64,000 nucleotides of DNA from Jiella pacifica (GTDB taxonomy: Bacteria > Pseudomonadota > Alphaproteobacteria > Rhizobiales > Rhizobiaceae), in contig NZ_JAAAMG010000006.1 in assembly GCF_010500815.1 (NCBI RefSeq), positions 186,001 through 250,000 of the forward strand. Direction: 5' to 3'. Under the pieces are notes generated by a model. It saw only the letters and a list, made by a program, of their open reading frames with translations, made no database searches and was not told the origin of the DNA. A program made the position numbers and the translations under genes. Positions within the stretch are counted from its first letter, which is position 1. Every line of letters starts with the position of its first letter. This document shows positions 1 to 8,853 of this stretch, piece after piece.

Positions 1-291
1 TTCATTGACCTGATCGGCAAGCCCCATGGCGCCAGCCCTTTCGTTGCAGAAATTCTTGAAGCGAACCTGTCGGAATCGTCTCGGAAAAAACGGTTCAGTC
101 CGCTCTCAACTGAAGAGCCATGGTGGTCTTTTCAAGACTTGGACTGCATCCGGCCGCCCGCCGGCCCGCCTTTGCGCACGGTTCAGACCGACAGCGTCAG
201 ACCCGTGCTGGCGACGTACGCTCCGGAAAACACGGCTCTCATCTCGGCCTCCAGCTTCTCCAGCCAGTCGTCGGTACGCGAGACGTCGTGA
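1..291 (+). CDS. 3' end of an unidentified protein (partial, cut by window edge)
   Basis: The first reading frame is open from base 1 to a TGA at 289-291. The part before base 180 reads like real protein, with a hydrophobic start (FIDLIGKPHGASPF) and a charged, Trp-containing tail (EEPWWSFQDLD). I do not recognise the family. The last 109 bases lie antisense to the 3' end of the convergent MBL hydrolase gene, so either the two genes truly overlap tail to tail or this frame is fortuitous beyond base 180. No start is visible because the window begins inside it. Treat it as a hypothetical partial gene. Confidence 0.33.
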   Translation, partial: FIDLIGKPHGASPFVAEILEANLSESSRKKRFSPLSTEEPWWSFQDLDCIRPPAGPPLRTVQTDSVRPVLATYAPENTALISASSFSSQSSVRETS

Positions 292-1010
292 TGGAAGGCG
301 ACGAACCGCTCCACGCCGGCGGCCCGGCAGAGGCGAACGCCCTGCTGCCACGTCGAGTGGCCGAAGCCGACATAGCGCTCGAAGTCCTCGTCCGTGTAGG
401 TCGAATCGTAGATCATCATCTCTGCACCGGCGATGAACTCGACCAGCGCGGCGTCGATCGTCCCGGCCTCGTGCTCGGTGTCGGTGATGTAGCAAAGCGC
501 CCGGCCCTCGAACTCGACCCGGTAGCCGACCGCCCCGTTCGGATGATTCAGCCGGAAGGTTTTCACGAGGATGCCGTCGCCAAGACCGATCTCGTCCGGC
601 GGCTGGAAGTTGCGATAGTCGATCCTGGCGGCAAACTGCTTCGGCGTCACCGGGAAATAGGGCGGGCACATGAACCGGGCGACCATGTGCCGGCAGGTGG
701 TGCCGTCCTGGAGATGGCCGGCGAAGATCCGCGCCGAGACATGGTCCTTGTAGAGCGGGATCAGGAAGGGCAGGCCCATCACGTGATCGAAGTGGCAATG
801 GGTGAGAAGGACGTCGAAATCGTTGACGATCTTCTCCTCGTAGAGCTTGCGGCCGGCGGCGACGATGCCCGTGCCGGCATCCAGGAAGATCACCCTTTCG
901 CCGCAGCGCAGCTCGATGCAGCTCGTGTCACTGCCATAACGGGTGTTGGGGGCGGCCGGCGCAGGGATCGAGCCGCGGGCGCCCCAGATGGTGAGCTCGA
1001 AACGGCTCAT
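183..1010 (-). CDS. MBL-fold metallo-hydrolase, possible cyclic-phosphodiester hydrolase
   Basis: This 275-residue protein has the metallo-beta-lactamase fold signature. It shows the metal motif HCHFDH at residues 71-76, His156 in HPNG, Asp177 in ITDTEH, and late histidines in GHSTW (218) and FHHD (240-241). The N-terminal WGARGSIPAP and NTRYGSDTSC segments are typical of the PhnP/RNase Z-like branch, which cleaves phosphodiesters, and class II cyclic-nucleotide phosphodiesterases also belong to this fold. No signal peptide is seen, so it is probably cytoplasmic. Its start overlaps the stop of the cyclic-nucleotide-binding gene by four bases (ATGA), so the two are co-translated. A role in degrading the nucleotide sensed by that neighbour is inference; the hydrolase class itself is secure. 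Confidence 0.88.
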   Translation of the reverse strand: MSRFELTIWGARGSIPAPAAPNTRYGSDTSCIELRCGERVIFLDAGTGIVAAGRKLYEEKIVNDFDVLLTHCHFDHVMGLPFLIPLYKDHVSARIFAGHLQDGTTCRHMVARFMCPPYFPVTPKQFAARIDYRNFQPPDEIGLGDGILVKTFRLNHPNGAVGYRVEFEGRALCYITDTEHEAGTIDAALVEFIAGAEMMIYDSTYTDEDFERYVGFGHSTWQQGVRLCRAAGVERFVAFHHDVSRTDDWLEKLEAEMRAVFSGAYVASTGLTLSV

Positions 1011-1477
1011 CGACCCCCGCCCTGGCCGGCGGCGAGATTGCGGGCGCGGACCAGCTCGGCATTGGTGTGGCTCAGCCGCTCGGCGAGCCCGCGCATCACT
1101 TCGGCCGCGACCTCCGGGAACTGCCGCACCAGCTGTAGGAACGCCTCCTTGCGGACCCTGAGCGCCGAGACGGGCGTCTTGGCGGTCACCGTCGCGGTGC
1201 GCGGCACGTCGCAGAGGATCGCGATCTCGCCGACGACGTCGCCGGTCTTCAGGCTGGCGACGACGAAATCGCCGGTCTCGGCCGCGATCGAGACGTCCGC
1301 CTCCCCCTCCATCAGGACGAAGGCGGCATCTCCCTGCTCGCCCTGCCGGCAGAGAACCTGGCCTTGGCGATACATCACCGTCTCGGCGGTGTAGGCGATC
1401 AGCTTCAGCCGGCTGGGTTCGATGCCGGCGAACAGCGGCACGGCCCTCAACAGGTCGATCTCGGATTTCAGAAGCAT
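1007..1477 (-). CDS. Stand-alone cyclic nucleotide-binding domain protein
   Basis: This 156-residue protein is a single cNMP-binding (Crp-type) beta-barrel domain with no helix-turn-helix or other effector domain. The phosphate-binding cassette is intact: GEIAIL begins at residue 83, with Glu84 and then PRTATV with Arg93, the residues that contact ribose and cyclic phosphate in CAP and PKA. The C-terminal third is helical and charged. It is therefore a sensor or docking subunit rather than a DNA-binding regulator. It lies downstream of the degenerate ABC gene after a 226-base gap and overlaps the MBL hydrolase by four bases. With a nucleotidyl cyclase gene at 10.5 kb, cAMP is the most plausible ligand, though only by inference. 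Confidence 0.88.
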   Translation of the reverse strand: MLLKSEIDLLRAVPLFAGIEPSRLKLIAYTAETVMYRQGQVLCRQGEQGDAAFVLMEGEADVSIAAETGDFVVASLKTGDVVGEIAILCDVPRTATVTAKTPVSALRVRKEAFLQLVRQFPEVAAEVMRGLAERLSHTNAELVRARNLAAGQGGGR

Positions 1478-1703
1478 CGTCTTCGATCCTTGCGCAACGA
1501 CGACGGCAGTGCGGACGATCCGTTCGCGATTTCAGCCTGCATGCCGGCAGTGTTCACGACACAAACACCACGAGTATCAAACGTCCGGGCATGCACCGGC
1601 AGGGCTGCGACATTTTTGCCCCGCGAACTTTGCACGGCGGCGGATGCCGCATCAATAGCACGGCCCCCGGGCTTTCTTTGGCATAGCAGCGTCACCGAGG
1701 CGG

Positions 1704-4406
1704 TCACGACACCTCCATCGGCGGGACGGCCTGGCTTTCCGGGTCCTGCATGCGCCCCTCCCGGAAGGTGATCCGCCGGTCGAAGAGATCGGCATGTTCC
1801 GCATGGGCGAGCACCCAGACGATCGTCTGACGATCGACGCCGAGTTCCTGGCGCGACTTCAGGACGGCGGCGGTGATGCGCCGCTGGCTCTCGCCGTCGA
1901 GGGCGGAAAGCGGCCGGTTGAGGACGAGGAGATCGGGCCGCTTCAACAAGGCCCGGGCGAGCGTCAGCTTCTGCTGCTGGCCGGCGGCGAGCCGCTTGGC
2001 GCCGCTGCCGATGTCGAAGGACAGGCCGAGATCGAAGACGACGTCGTAAAGGCCGCTCTCGCGCAGGGTTTCGGCCAGCACGGTGTTGATCCGCCCCTGC
2101 GCCTCGGCGTAGCGGGTGACGATGCGCCCGAACAGGATGTTGTCCTGCAGGCTCGCGGCGCGGTTCACCCCGGCCGGATCGTGAAGGGACACCGCCCCGG
2201 CGAGATCCGGGCCGAGGCCATCGGCAAAGTGATCGCGCGCCGCGACGATTGCCTGCTTGAGGCCGGCATCGAGCAGCCCCAGCCGATGGCGCGGCTCGAC
2301 ATAGCCGAAGGCGAGACGCTGGAAGGCACGCCGGTCCTTGTCCTCGCGCTTGCCATCCCCGTCGCTGCGGCGCAGGGCCGCCCGGTAGCGCTCGACGTCC
2401 TCGGGGGACATCAGGTCGATGTCGTCGAGCAACGGATTGTCGGCCGACAGGTCTCCGAAGATCTCGACCAGCGTCTCGGCGATCTGCCGTCCCATGACGA
2501 ACAGCTTGTCGTCGAGGCCGCTCGCCACGAGCGCCGCCTTGACCGACGGCCGGTCGGCCAGCGGCTGGTCGGCATCGGCATCCGGATCGGCGGTGCCGAA
2601 GACGAGGTTTTCGAAGACGGAGGCGTAGTCGGAGTAGCGGCTCCTGTCGAAGCTCTCGAAATAGTCTTCGTCGCCGCCCTCGATCAGCCGCTGGCGGAAA
2701 CGCGCGCGGGCGCTGAGGATCTGGTCGGACACGCCGTCTGTGAGGATCTCCGGCAGCTTGCCGCGCAAGCCGAAGCGGGCGATCTCGGACCTGAGTTCGA
2801 CGATCGCCAGCACCTCGGCGAGCCGGGCGGGAAGGGTTTCCGGCCCGCTCACGCCGGCCGCCTCGTAATCGATCCAGTCGTCGCGGATGTCGAGGTCGAG
2901 ATTGCCGGAGAGTCGCGCTTCCTCGAGCCGTGACGCCTCGTCCCGGCCGCTGCGCTCCTGCCGGCGCATCGGCACGTGCTTGAGCCCGTAGGTCAGGGCG
3001 TCCCGGACGCTCATCTGCGGCAGGAACAGGCCCGACGCCGAATAGCCGAGGCGGCGGCCGGGAATGTAGTCCGGCATGGAATCGAGCGTCGTGCCGGCAA
3101 AGGCGACGCGCCCGCCGGACGGCTGGACGAGCCGCACCAGGGCTTCGGCGAGATATTCGCCGCCCCCGCCCGGCGGGCCGACCAGCGCCACCGCCTCGCC
3201 CGGCGCCAGCTTCATCGTCGTCGGAAAGAGCAGCTCGTTGCCGGCGTCGTCGCTGACCTTCAGGCCCGACACCATCACCTCGCCGTCGAGCCGCGGCGGG
3301 GCGTCGAAGCTGACCCTCTGGGTGTTCGCCGGGACGAGATCCGACATGACGAACTGCTCGCGGATCTGGGCATATTTGGACTGGACGTCGACCCGGCCCT
3401 GATCCCAGGCGATCAGTTCCTTCAAGGGCGCCGGCAGGTCCTTGTAGGCGGCGATGACGGCGACCAGCTGGCCGATGTCGAGCTTTCCCTGAATGACCAG
3501 ATAGCCGCCGCCGAGATAGAAGATGAACGGCGTCATCTGGGCGATCAGATTGTTGAGGAAATTCACGAAGAACTTCCACTGGTAGAAATCGTAGCGGATC
3601 GCCAGGATCTTGCCGAGCCGGCTACCGAGTTCCGCCCGTTCCCAGTTCGACGTGTCGTTGGTGCGGATCGAGGCGATCCCCTCGACCACCTCGCCGATGC
3701 GGCCGGACAGGATGCGGGCGGTCAGCTGGCGATTGCGCGCAAGCACCACCAGCCGGCGACGCATGCGCGGGATCAACAGGATCTGGACCAGAACGATGCC
3801 GCCGGCGACCATGCCGAGCCAGAAGTTCTGCAGGACGATGAAGAACAGCGCCGTCAGCGCCTGGCTCAGGAGGAGCGCCGGGTCGGCAAAGGCGCTGCCG
3901 CCGAAGCCGCCGACCGGCTCGGTCTCGTCCTTGATCATCGAGGCGATCTCGGAGCCGCGCACCTGCTTGAAACGGCCCGAGGGAAACCGCAGCACCCGGT
4001 CGACCAGCTGGAAGCGGAGACGGCGCAGCAGCCGCTCGCCGAGCTTGCCCTTGTAGGTGGACAGGTAGAACTTGAAGAGCCCGTTGACGATGACGAAGAA
4101 CAGGAAGGTGAAGGATAAAGCGACGAGCACCCCGAACCGGTCGAGTTCCATCCCCTCGAAGACGTGCCATTGCCCCCCGCCGAGGAAATCCGGCAGGGGT
4201 ATGAAGAAGCTGAACAGGGTCTGGGTCTGCCCGGGCTGCCAATCGCCCGAGATCGGCCCGTTGACGATGCGCTTCGGCAGATCGAGCGTCAGGTAATAGA
4301 GCGGCAGCGACAAGGCCAGGACGCCGAACAGCCAGAGCTGCTGGCCCTTGGTATAGCGCCAGACGTAGCGGAAGACGCTCTCGTCGAGTTCGTCGGCCGG
4401 CTTCAT
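1704..4406 (-). CDS. ABC exporter-like half transporter with degenerate, expanded nucleotide-binding domain
   Basis: The protein has 900 residues, against about 600 for a usual half exporter. Residues 20-330 are an exporter-type membrane domain with hydrophobic segments near 27-46, 92-116, 180-215 and 280-320. The nucleotide-binding region follows from about 370. The P-loop reads GPPGGGGEY at 410-418, so the essential Lys is missing. Walker B reads LLVLNRP, with Asn830 and Arg831 in place of Asp-Glu. The signature is LAAGQ (806-810), while the H-loop His868 is kept. About 330 extra residues separate the P-loop from the signature and repeat the xxENxxFG helix motif. It is probably unable to hydrolyse ATP alone. 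Its start overlaps the upstream ABC ATPase stop by four bases (ATGA), which fixes the start. The substrate is unknown; a surface glycan or precursor fits the neighbours. Confidence 0.85.
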   Translation of the reverse strand: MKPADELDESVFRYVWRYTKGQQLWLFGVLALSLPLYYLTLDLPKRIVNGPISGDWQPGQTQTLFSFFIPLPDFLGGGQWHVFEGMELDRFGVLVALSFTFLFFVIVNGLFKFYLSTYKGKLGERLLRRLRFQLVDRVLRFPSGRFKQVRGSEIASMIKDETEPVGGFGGSAFADPALLLSQALTALFFIVLQNFWLGMVAGGIVLVQILLIPRMRRRLVVLARNRQLTARILSGRIGEVVEGIASIRTNDTSNWERAELGSRLGKILAIRYDFYQWKFFVNFLNNLIAQMTPFIFYLGGGYLVIQGKLDIGQLVAVIAAYKDLPAPLKELIAWDQGRVDVQSKYAQIREQFVMSDLVPANTQRVSFDAPPRLDGEVMVSGLKVSDDAGNELLFPTTMKLAPGEAVALVGPPGGGGEYLAEALVRLVQPSGGRVAFAGTTLDSMPDYIPGRRLGYSASGLFLPQMSVRDALTYGLKHVPMRRQERSGRDEASRLEEARLSGNLDLDIRDDWIDYEAAGVSGPETLPARLAEVLAIVELRSEIARFGLRGKLPEILTDGVSDQILSARARFRQRLIEGGDEDYFESFDRSRYSDYASVFENLVFGTADPDADADQPLADRPSVKAALVASGLDDKLFVMGRQIAETLVEIFGDLSADNPLLDDIDLMSPEDVERYRAALRRSDGDGKREDKDRRAFQRLAFGYVEPRHRLGLLDAGLKQAIVAARDHFADGLGPDLAGAVSLHDPAGVNRAASLQDNILFGRIVTRYAEAQGRINTVLAETLRESGLYDVVFDLGLSFDIGSGAKRLAAGQQQKLTLARALLKRPDLLVLNRPLSALDGESQRRITAAVLKSRQELGVDRQTIVWVLAHAEHADLFDRRITFREGRMQDPESQAVPPMEVS

Positions 4407-6406
4407 GCCGGGGTCTCCAGGGCCGCCACGGCGGCGGCGACGGCCTCGGCGACGCCCTTGCGCTCGCCCCCCTCGTCGAGGAAGCGGAGGTCGGCGGCGC
4501 GCACGAAATGGCCGGGCCTTGCCTCGAGAAGCGGCGGCAGCGGCTGGTCGGCGGCGACCGTGAACGGCGCCGGCCAATCCCGGCGCCCGATCAGCCCGGC
4601 TTCCGGCAGGTGCGAGAAATCGAGCGGTCGGGCGAGATCGGCGTGGGGCACCGCCTCGATCAGAAGCTTGGTATAGGGATGCAGCGGCCGGCGGAACAAT
4701 TCGGCCCGCGGCGCCAGCTCGACGACCGCCCCGTCGCACATCACGACGATCCGGTCGGCGATGTGGTTCACCACCGCGAGATTGTGGGTGATGAACACGT
4801 AGGTCAGCCCCGACAGGCGCTGCAGATCCTTCAAAAGATTGAGGATCTGCGCCTGGACCGAGACGTCGAGCGCGGCCACCGGCTCGTCGCAGATGAGGAT
4901 TTCCGGTTCGAGGGCGAGAGCCCGCGCAATGCCGATCCGTTGGCGCTGGCCGCCGGAGAAGCTGTGCGGATAGCGCCCGGCAAAGCTCGGATCGAGCCCG
5001 ACGGCGGAAAGCAGCCGCGCGACCTTCTCGCGCCGCTCGGCCGGCTTGCAGAGATCATGGATCTCCAACGGTTCCGACAGGATCGCTCCGACTGTCATCC
5101 GCGGGTCGAGGGAGGAGAACGGGTCCTGGAAGATGTACTGCATCCGCTTGCGGACCTTGAACATCGTCTCGCGATCGGCGGAAACGAGATCGACCGATCC
5201 GCCGCCGCCATCCCCGCCATGCAGCACGATCGAGCCGGCATCGACGGGCACGGCCCGCATCAGCGCCCGCGCCAGCGTCGTCTTGCCGGAGCCCGATTCG
5301 CCGACGAGCCCGAGGCACTCGCCGCGCTTCACCGTCAGCGAGACGTCGGCGAGCGCCCGGATCACCCGCGCCGGTGCCCGGCCGACGAGACGACGGTCGC
5401 CGCGCAGCGAAAAGCTCTTCTGCAGCCCCCGCGCCTCGACCAGCGGCTCGCCCTTCGGCCCGCTCGCCTTCGGCTTGACCAGCGCGTCGGCATCGATCCT
5501 GATCTCGCGGATCGGCGTCAGCCGGCGGCGCTCGGTATCGGAAAAATCCGGCACCGCCTTCATCAGCGAGACGAGATAGGGATGGCTGGGCGCCGAAAAG
5601 ATCGTCTCGGCGGGACCCGATTCGACGATCCTGCCGTGATGCATGACGACGACCTCCTCCGCCAGATTGGCGACGACGCCGAGATCGTGGGTGATCAACA
5701 ACACCGCCATGTCGAGTTCGGCCTGGAGGTCCTTCAGGAGCTTGAGGATCTGCGCCTGCAGCGTCACGTCGAGGGCGGTCGTCGGCTCGTCGGCGATCAA
5801 GAGCGGCGGCCGGCACATCAGCGCCATGGCGATCATCGCGCGCTGGCGCAGCCCGCCGGAGAGCTCGAACGGATACATCCGCACCGCCCGCTCGGGCTCG
5901 GGAAAGCGGACGAGCCGCAAGGTCTCGGCCGTCAGCTCGCGGATCTCGGCCTTCGACGCCTTGCGGTGGATCGCCGCCATCTCGCCGATCTGATCGCCGA
6001 GCGTGTGGAGCGGCGAAAACGCCGTCATCGGCTCCTGGAAGACCATGGCGATGGAGCGGCCGCGGATCGAGCGCAATTTCGGCGACGCGCGCGGGATCGC
6101 GGCGAGATCCAAAAGGCCGAGATCGCCGTCGCGAAACAGGATCTTGCCCGAGGTGATCACGCCGTTCTTCGGCAGGAGCCCGAGGATCGCCTGGGACGTC
6201 ACCGACTTGCCGGAGCCGGATTCCCCGACGAGCGCGACGGTGCGCCCCGGGGCGATCGTCATCGAGAACCCCGACACCGCCTTGGTGACGCCGGCCATGG
6301 AGCGAAATTCGACGGACAGATCCTCGACCGACAGAAGCGCCGTTTCGGCGCGGTCGCTACGGATCGAAGGCGATGCCAGGGACGATAGCATCGCAGCATC
6401 ACTCAT
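4403..6406 (-). CDS. Dipeptide/oligopeptide-type ABC transporter ATPase, two fused domains (YejF/DppDF-like)
   Basis: This 667-residue protein carries two complete ABC domains. The first has GESGSGKS (61-68), signature LSGGLRQR and Walker B LLIADEPTTALD. The second has another GESGSGKT, signature FSGGQRQR and ILICDEPVAALD. The Dpp/Opp family marker HPYxxxLMxAVP follows domain 1, and HPYTKLLIEAVP follows domain 2. This is the YejF architecture of peptide and microcin C importers. The ATG at 6406 was chosen because GAGGGA lies about nine bases upstream, while an earlier start at 6484 has no such site. No permease or binding-protein genes adjoin it, which is odd; it is coupled instead to the ATPase-dead exporter downstream, and glycosyltransferase genes lie upstream. 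Confidence 0.9.
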   Translation of the reverse strand: MSDAAMLSSLASPSIRSDRAETALLSVEDLSVEFRSMAGVTKAVSGFSMTIAPGRTVALVGESGSGKSVTSQAILGLLPKNGVITSGKILFRDGDLGLLDLAAIPRASPKLRSIRGRSIAMVFQEPMTAFSPLHTLGDQIGEMAAIHRKASKAEIRELTAETLRLVRFPEPERAVRMYPFELSGGLRQRAMIAMALMCRPPLLIADEPTTALDVTLQAQILKLLKDLQAELDMAVLLITHDLGVVANLAEEVVVMHHGRIVESGPAETIFSAPSHPYLVSLMKAVPDFSDTERRRLTPIREIRIDADALVKPKASGPKGEPLVEARGLQKSFSLRGDRRLVGRAPARVIRALADVSLTVKRGECLGLVGESGSGKTTLARALMRAVPVDAGSIVLHGGDGGGGSVDLVSADRETMFKVRKRMQYIFQDPFSSLDPRMTVGAILSEPLEIHDLCKPAERREKVARLLSAVGLDPSFAGRYPHSFSGGQRQRIGIARALALEPEILICDEPVAALDVSVQAQILNLLKDLQRLSGLTYVFITHNLAVVNHIADRIVVMCDGAVVELAPRAELFRRPLHPYTKLLIEAVPHADLARPLDFSHLPEAGLIGRRDWPAPFTVAADQPLPPLLEARPGHFVRAADLRFLDEGGERKGVAEAVAAAVAALETPA

Positions 6407-6538
6407 CGACACGTATCCCTCTTTGCGCCGCCGGGCGGCCAGACGCTTCGCTGCCTTCTGGCAAAGCTTTGACGTCATTATCACGACAGTTGCGGCCGTT
6501 CGCCAGAAGAATCGCAGGCGGACGCAGCGGCAAGATGC

Positions 6539-7678
6539 TCACGCCCCGATCAGCCGCGCGATCGCCGCGGCGGTGGCGTCGGCGCCTTCGAGGTCGATCG
6601 TCGGCACCGGCCGGTCCCGCCGCCCATCGGCCCTGACGATCGCCGAGGCGAGGCGTTCGGGCGAGAGATCCGCGGTTTCCACCACGTCGAGGAGCCCGAG
6701 CTTTTCCATGCGCGCCGAGCGAAACACCTGCTCGGTCTCTTCGCCGTCGTCATAGGGCACGACCACCGCCGGGATCTTCGCCCGCATCAGGTTCATCACC
6801 GTGTTGTAACCGGCCTGGGAGATCGACAGGGACGCGCCGTCGAGCAGTGCCTGGAAGCGCGGCGTGAAGCGCTCGACGACGGTGCGCGCGCCGGCCATCG
6901 CCTCGAGCTCGGCGTAGTCGGCCTCGCCCGCCCGCGGCCCGGCGAGGAAATGCCAGACCTTGTCCCGGATCGTCGGCGGACACAGCGCCCGCGCCTCGAT
7001 CGCCGTGCGCAACAGATTGCCGGCCGCCGCGCCGCCGCCGGCCGAAACGACCACCCGGTCGTTCCTCTCGATCGGCCCGCGCTCGGCCGCCTCGGTGACA
7101 TAGCCGGTATAAGAGACGAGATCGGCGATCTCGCCCGCATGGGGATAGGTCTCGGCGAAGGTGAAGAGCTTCGGGTCGGAATGGACCAGCACGGCGGCAA
7201 GATGCCGGCGCGCCAGCTCGGCGGCGAATGTCGACCGCTCGGGATGCTTGGTCGCGACCAGGATGTCACGCACCGAGGTGACGCATTTCACCCGGGGCGC
7301 GTCCTTCGTCGCCCGCTCCATCAAAGGCACCAGCTCGAAGCGAAAGCGCCAGCGGCCGAAGGGAAACATCTCCATCAGGACGACGTCGGGACGCACGCTT
7401 TCATAGAGGTCGAGCAGCGCCTCGGTGCGCCGCGCTTTCCATGCCGCGTCGATCGGAGCGCCCGTCTCGTCGTAGAGGGTCTTGAAGTCCGCCCCCTTGA
7501 TCGACACCGGCGGCAGCTGGACGACATGCGCCTCCCTGAACGGCATCTCCGGCATCGGATGGCCGCCGAGGGCGACGGTGACGTTTATGCCCCGCGCGGC
7601 CATGGCCCGGGTGATCAGCTCGCCGCGCCGCAGATGACCGACGCCGAGAAGATGCTGCACGTGAAACAGAACCCGCAT
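6539..7678 (-). CDS. Glycosyltransferase, GT-B fold (MurG/GT28-like, COG4671 type)
   Basis: The 379-residue protein starts MRVLFHVQHLLGVGHLRRG, the N-terminal nucleotide-fold signature of predicted GT-B transferases related to MurG. The C-terminal half has SAGGGAAAGN, a segment LDGASLSISQAGYNTVMNLM and PAVVVPYDDGEETEQ, matching the donor-binding region of this family, where an AGYNT turn and a late Glu contact the sugar nucleotide. It has no membrane segments and is probably cytoplasmic or membrane-associated. Its start shares one base with the stop of the preceding GT4 gene (TGATG). It resembles the first gene of the trio (8850-10112), suggesting an old duplication. Donor and acceptor are unknown. 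Confidence 0.85.
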   Translation of the reverse strand: MRVLFHVQHLLGVGHLRRGELITRAMAARGINVTVALGGHPMPEMPFREAHVVQLPPVSIKGADFKTLYDETGAPIDAAWKARRTEALLDLYESVRPDVVLMEMFPFGRWRFRFELVPLMERATKDAPRVKCVTSVRDILVATKHPERSTFAAELARRHLAAVLVHSDPKLFTFAETYPHAGEIADLVSYTGYVTEAAERGPIERNDRVVVSAGGGAAAGNLLRTAIEARALCPPTIRDKVWHFLAGPRAGEADYAELEAMAGARTVVERFTPRFQALLDGASLSISQAGYNTVMNLMRAKIPAVVVPYDDGEETEQVFRSARMEKLGLLDVVETADLSPERLASAIVRADGRRDRPVPTIDLEGADATAAAIARLIGA

Positions 7679-8853
7679 CACACGGCCCTTTGCATTGTGG
7701 AAGGCATGAAAGCTGCGGCACCGAAACGGCGACGCGTCTCGACGAGCATCGTGTCGAGCCGCTCGGCGGCCGCGGCGACGTCGTGCCTCGCCATCGCCCG
7801 GCGGCGCGCGGCCTCGCCGAAGGATGCGCGCCGCTCGTGATCGAGCATGAGACGGATCGCATCGGCAAAGGCCGCCGCGTCCCCCTGCGGCACGAGGAGG
7901 CCGGTTTCGCCGTCGGCAACGACGCCGGCGACGCCGGGGCTCGTTCCCGCCACGACCGGAAGGCCCGCCGCGCCGGCCTCGATCAGCGCCATGCCGAAGG
8001 CCTCCTTGACGGCCGGCCAGACAAGGACGTCGGCGGCAGAGAACAGCGCCGGCATCGCCTCGGACGCAACAGCGCCGAGGAAGGCCGCCTTCACGCCCCT
8101 TTCGGAAAAGGCAGCGCGTATCTCGCGCTCGGCCGGGCCGGTTCCGGCGATCAGAACTTCGAAGGCGTCCGGGACGACGAGAGACAGCGCCTCGGCGAGC
8201 AGCCGGTAGGAGTCGAGCTTCTGGTCGGCCCGCATCATCGCCGCCGTCACCAGCCATGGCTTTTCGGCATCGAGACCGTGCCTTGCGGCGATGTCCCGGC
8301 GGCTCCGTTCGCGGCCCGCATGGGCCGCCAGGAAAGGCCCGGCATCGATGAAAGGGGAGAGCGCCTCCATCGGCGCGCCGGGCTTGAGATGCGGCACGAC
8401 GCCCGCCGCATCGTTGGGGTTCAGCGTCACGACGAGATCGGCGCGGGCAAGCGCTTTCAGGCTCGCTTGGTAGCCGGCATCGAAGCGGCCGCCCAGCTGC
8501 TTGTTCGCCACCGAGGCCTCGGCGACGACATAGGGAATGCCGAGGGCCGTCGAGACGGCCGGCCCGAGATGGTCCGGCGCCTTGTGATAGAGGTGATAGG
8601 TGAACCAGAGATCCGGCCGCAGCGCCGGATTTTCGAGGCGCCGCACGAGCCGCGCCGCGAGCCGGGCTCCGATGCCGGCCAGTCGCTCCTGCCGTTCCGG
8701 ATCGCCGCGGTCGTAGCTCCTGAAACGTGAGGCGAGCCCCACCTCGTGGCCGGCCACCCGCAGCGCCGCCATCAGGTTGCGGGCGAGGAGCCGGTCGCCG
8801 GAGGGAACCGGGTCGTCCGGCGCCTTCATCGGCGCGTAGAAGGCGATCCTCAT
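7678..8853 (-). CDS. Glycosyltransferase family 4 (GT-B)
   Basis: This is a 391-residue GT4-type enzyme. The N-terminal domain begins MRIAFYAPMKAPDDPVPSGD, with the conserved PSGD loop near residue 18. The C-terminal Rossmann domain has LIAGTGPAE and then KEAFGMALIEAGAAGLPVV, the retaining E-x7-E motif that binds the nucleotide-sugar donor. It would transfer a hexose or derivative from NDP- or GDP-sugar onto a glycan or lipid-linked acceptor. The start overlaps the upstream gene by four bases and its stop overlaps the downstream glycosyltransferase by one, so all three transferases are one translationally coupled unit. Family assignment is firm; the linkage made cannot be read from sequence. 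Confidence 0.9.
   Translation of the reverse strand: MRIAFYAPMKAPDDPVPSGDRLLARNLMAALRVAGHEVGLASRFRSYDRGDPERQERLAGIGARLAARLVRRLENPALRPDLWFTYHLYHKAPDHLGPAVSTALGIPYVVAEASVANKQLGGRFDAGYQASLKALARADLVVTLNPNDAAGVVPHLKPGAPMEALSPFIDAGPFLAAHAGRERSRRDIAARHGLDAEKPWLVTAAMMRADQKLDSYRLLAEALSLVVPDAFEVLIAGTGPAEREIRAAFSERGVKAAFLGAVASEAMPALFSAADVLVWPAVKEAFGMALIEAGAAGLPVVAGTSPGVAGVVADGETGLLVPQGDAAAFADAIRLMLDHERRASFGEAARRRAMARHDVAAAAERLDTMLVETRRRFGAAAFMPSTMQRAV

Noticed and set aside
1478-1703. Small gene or CRP site in the gap before the cNMP-binding gene
   Set aside because: No frame with a start and composition to support it, and no TGTGA-N6-TCACA-like palindrome was found.
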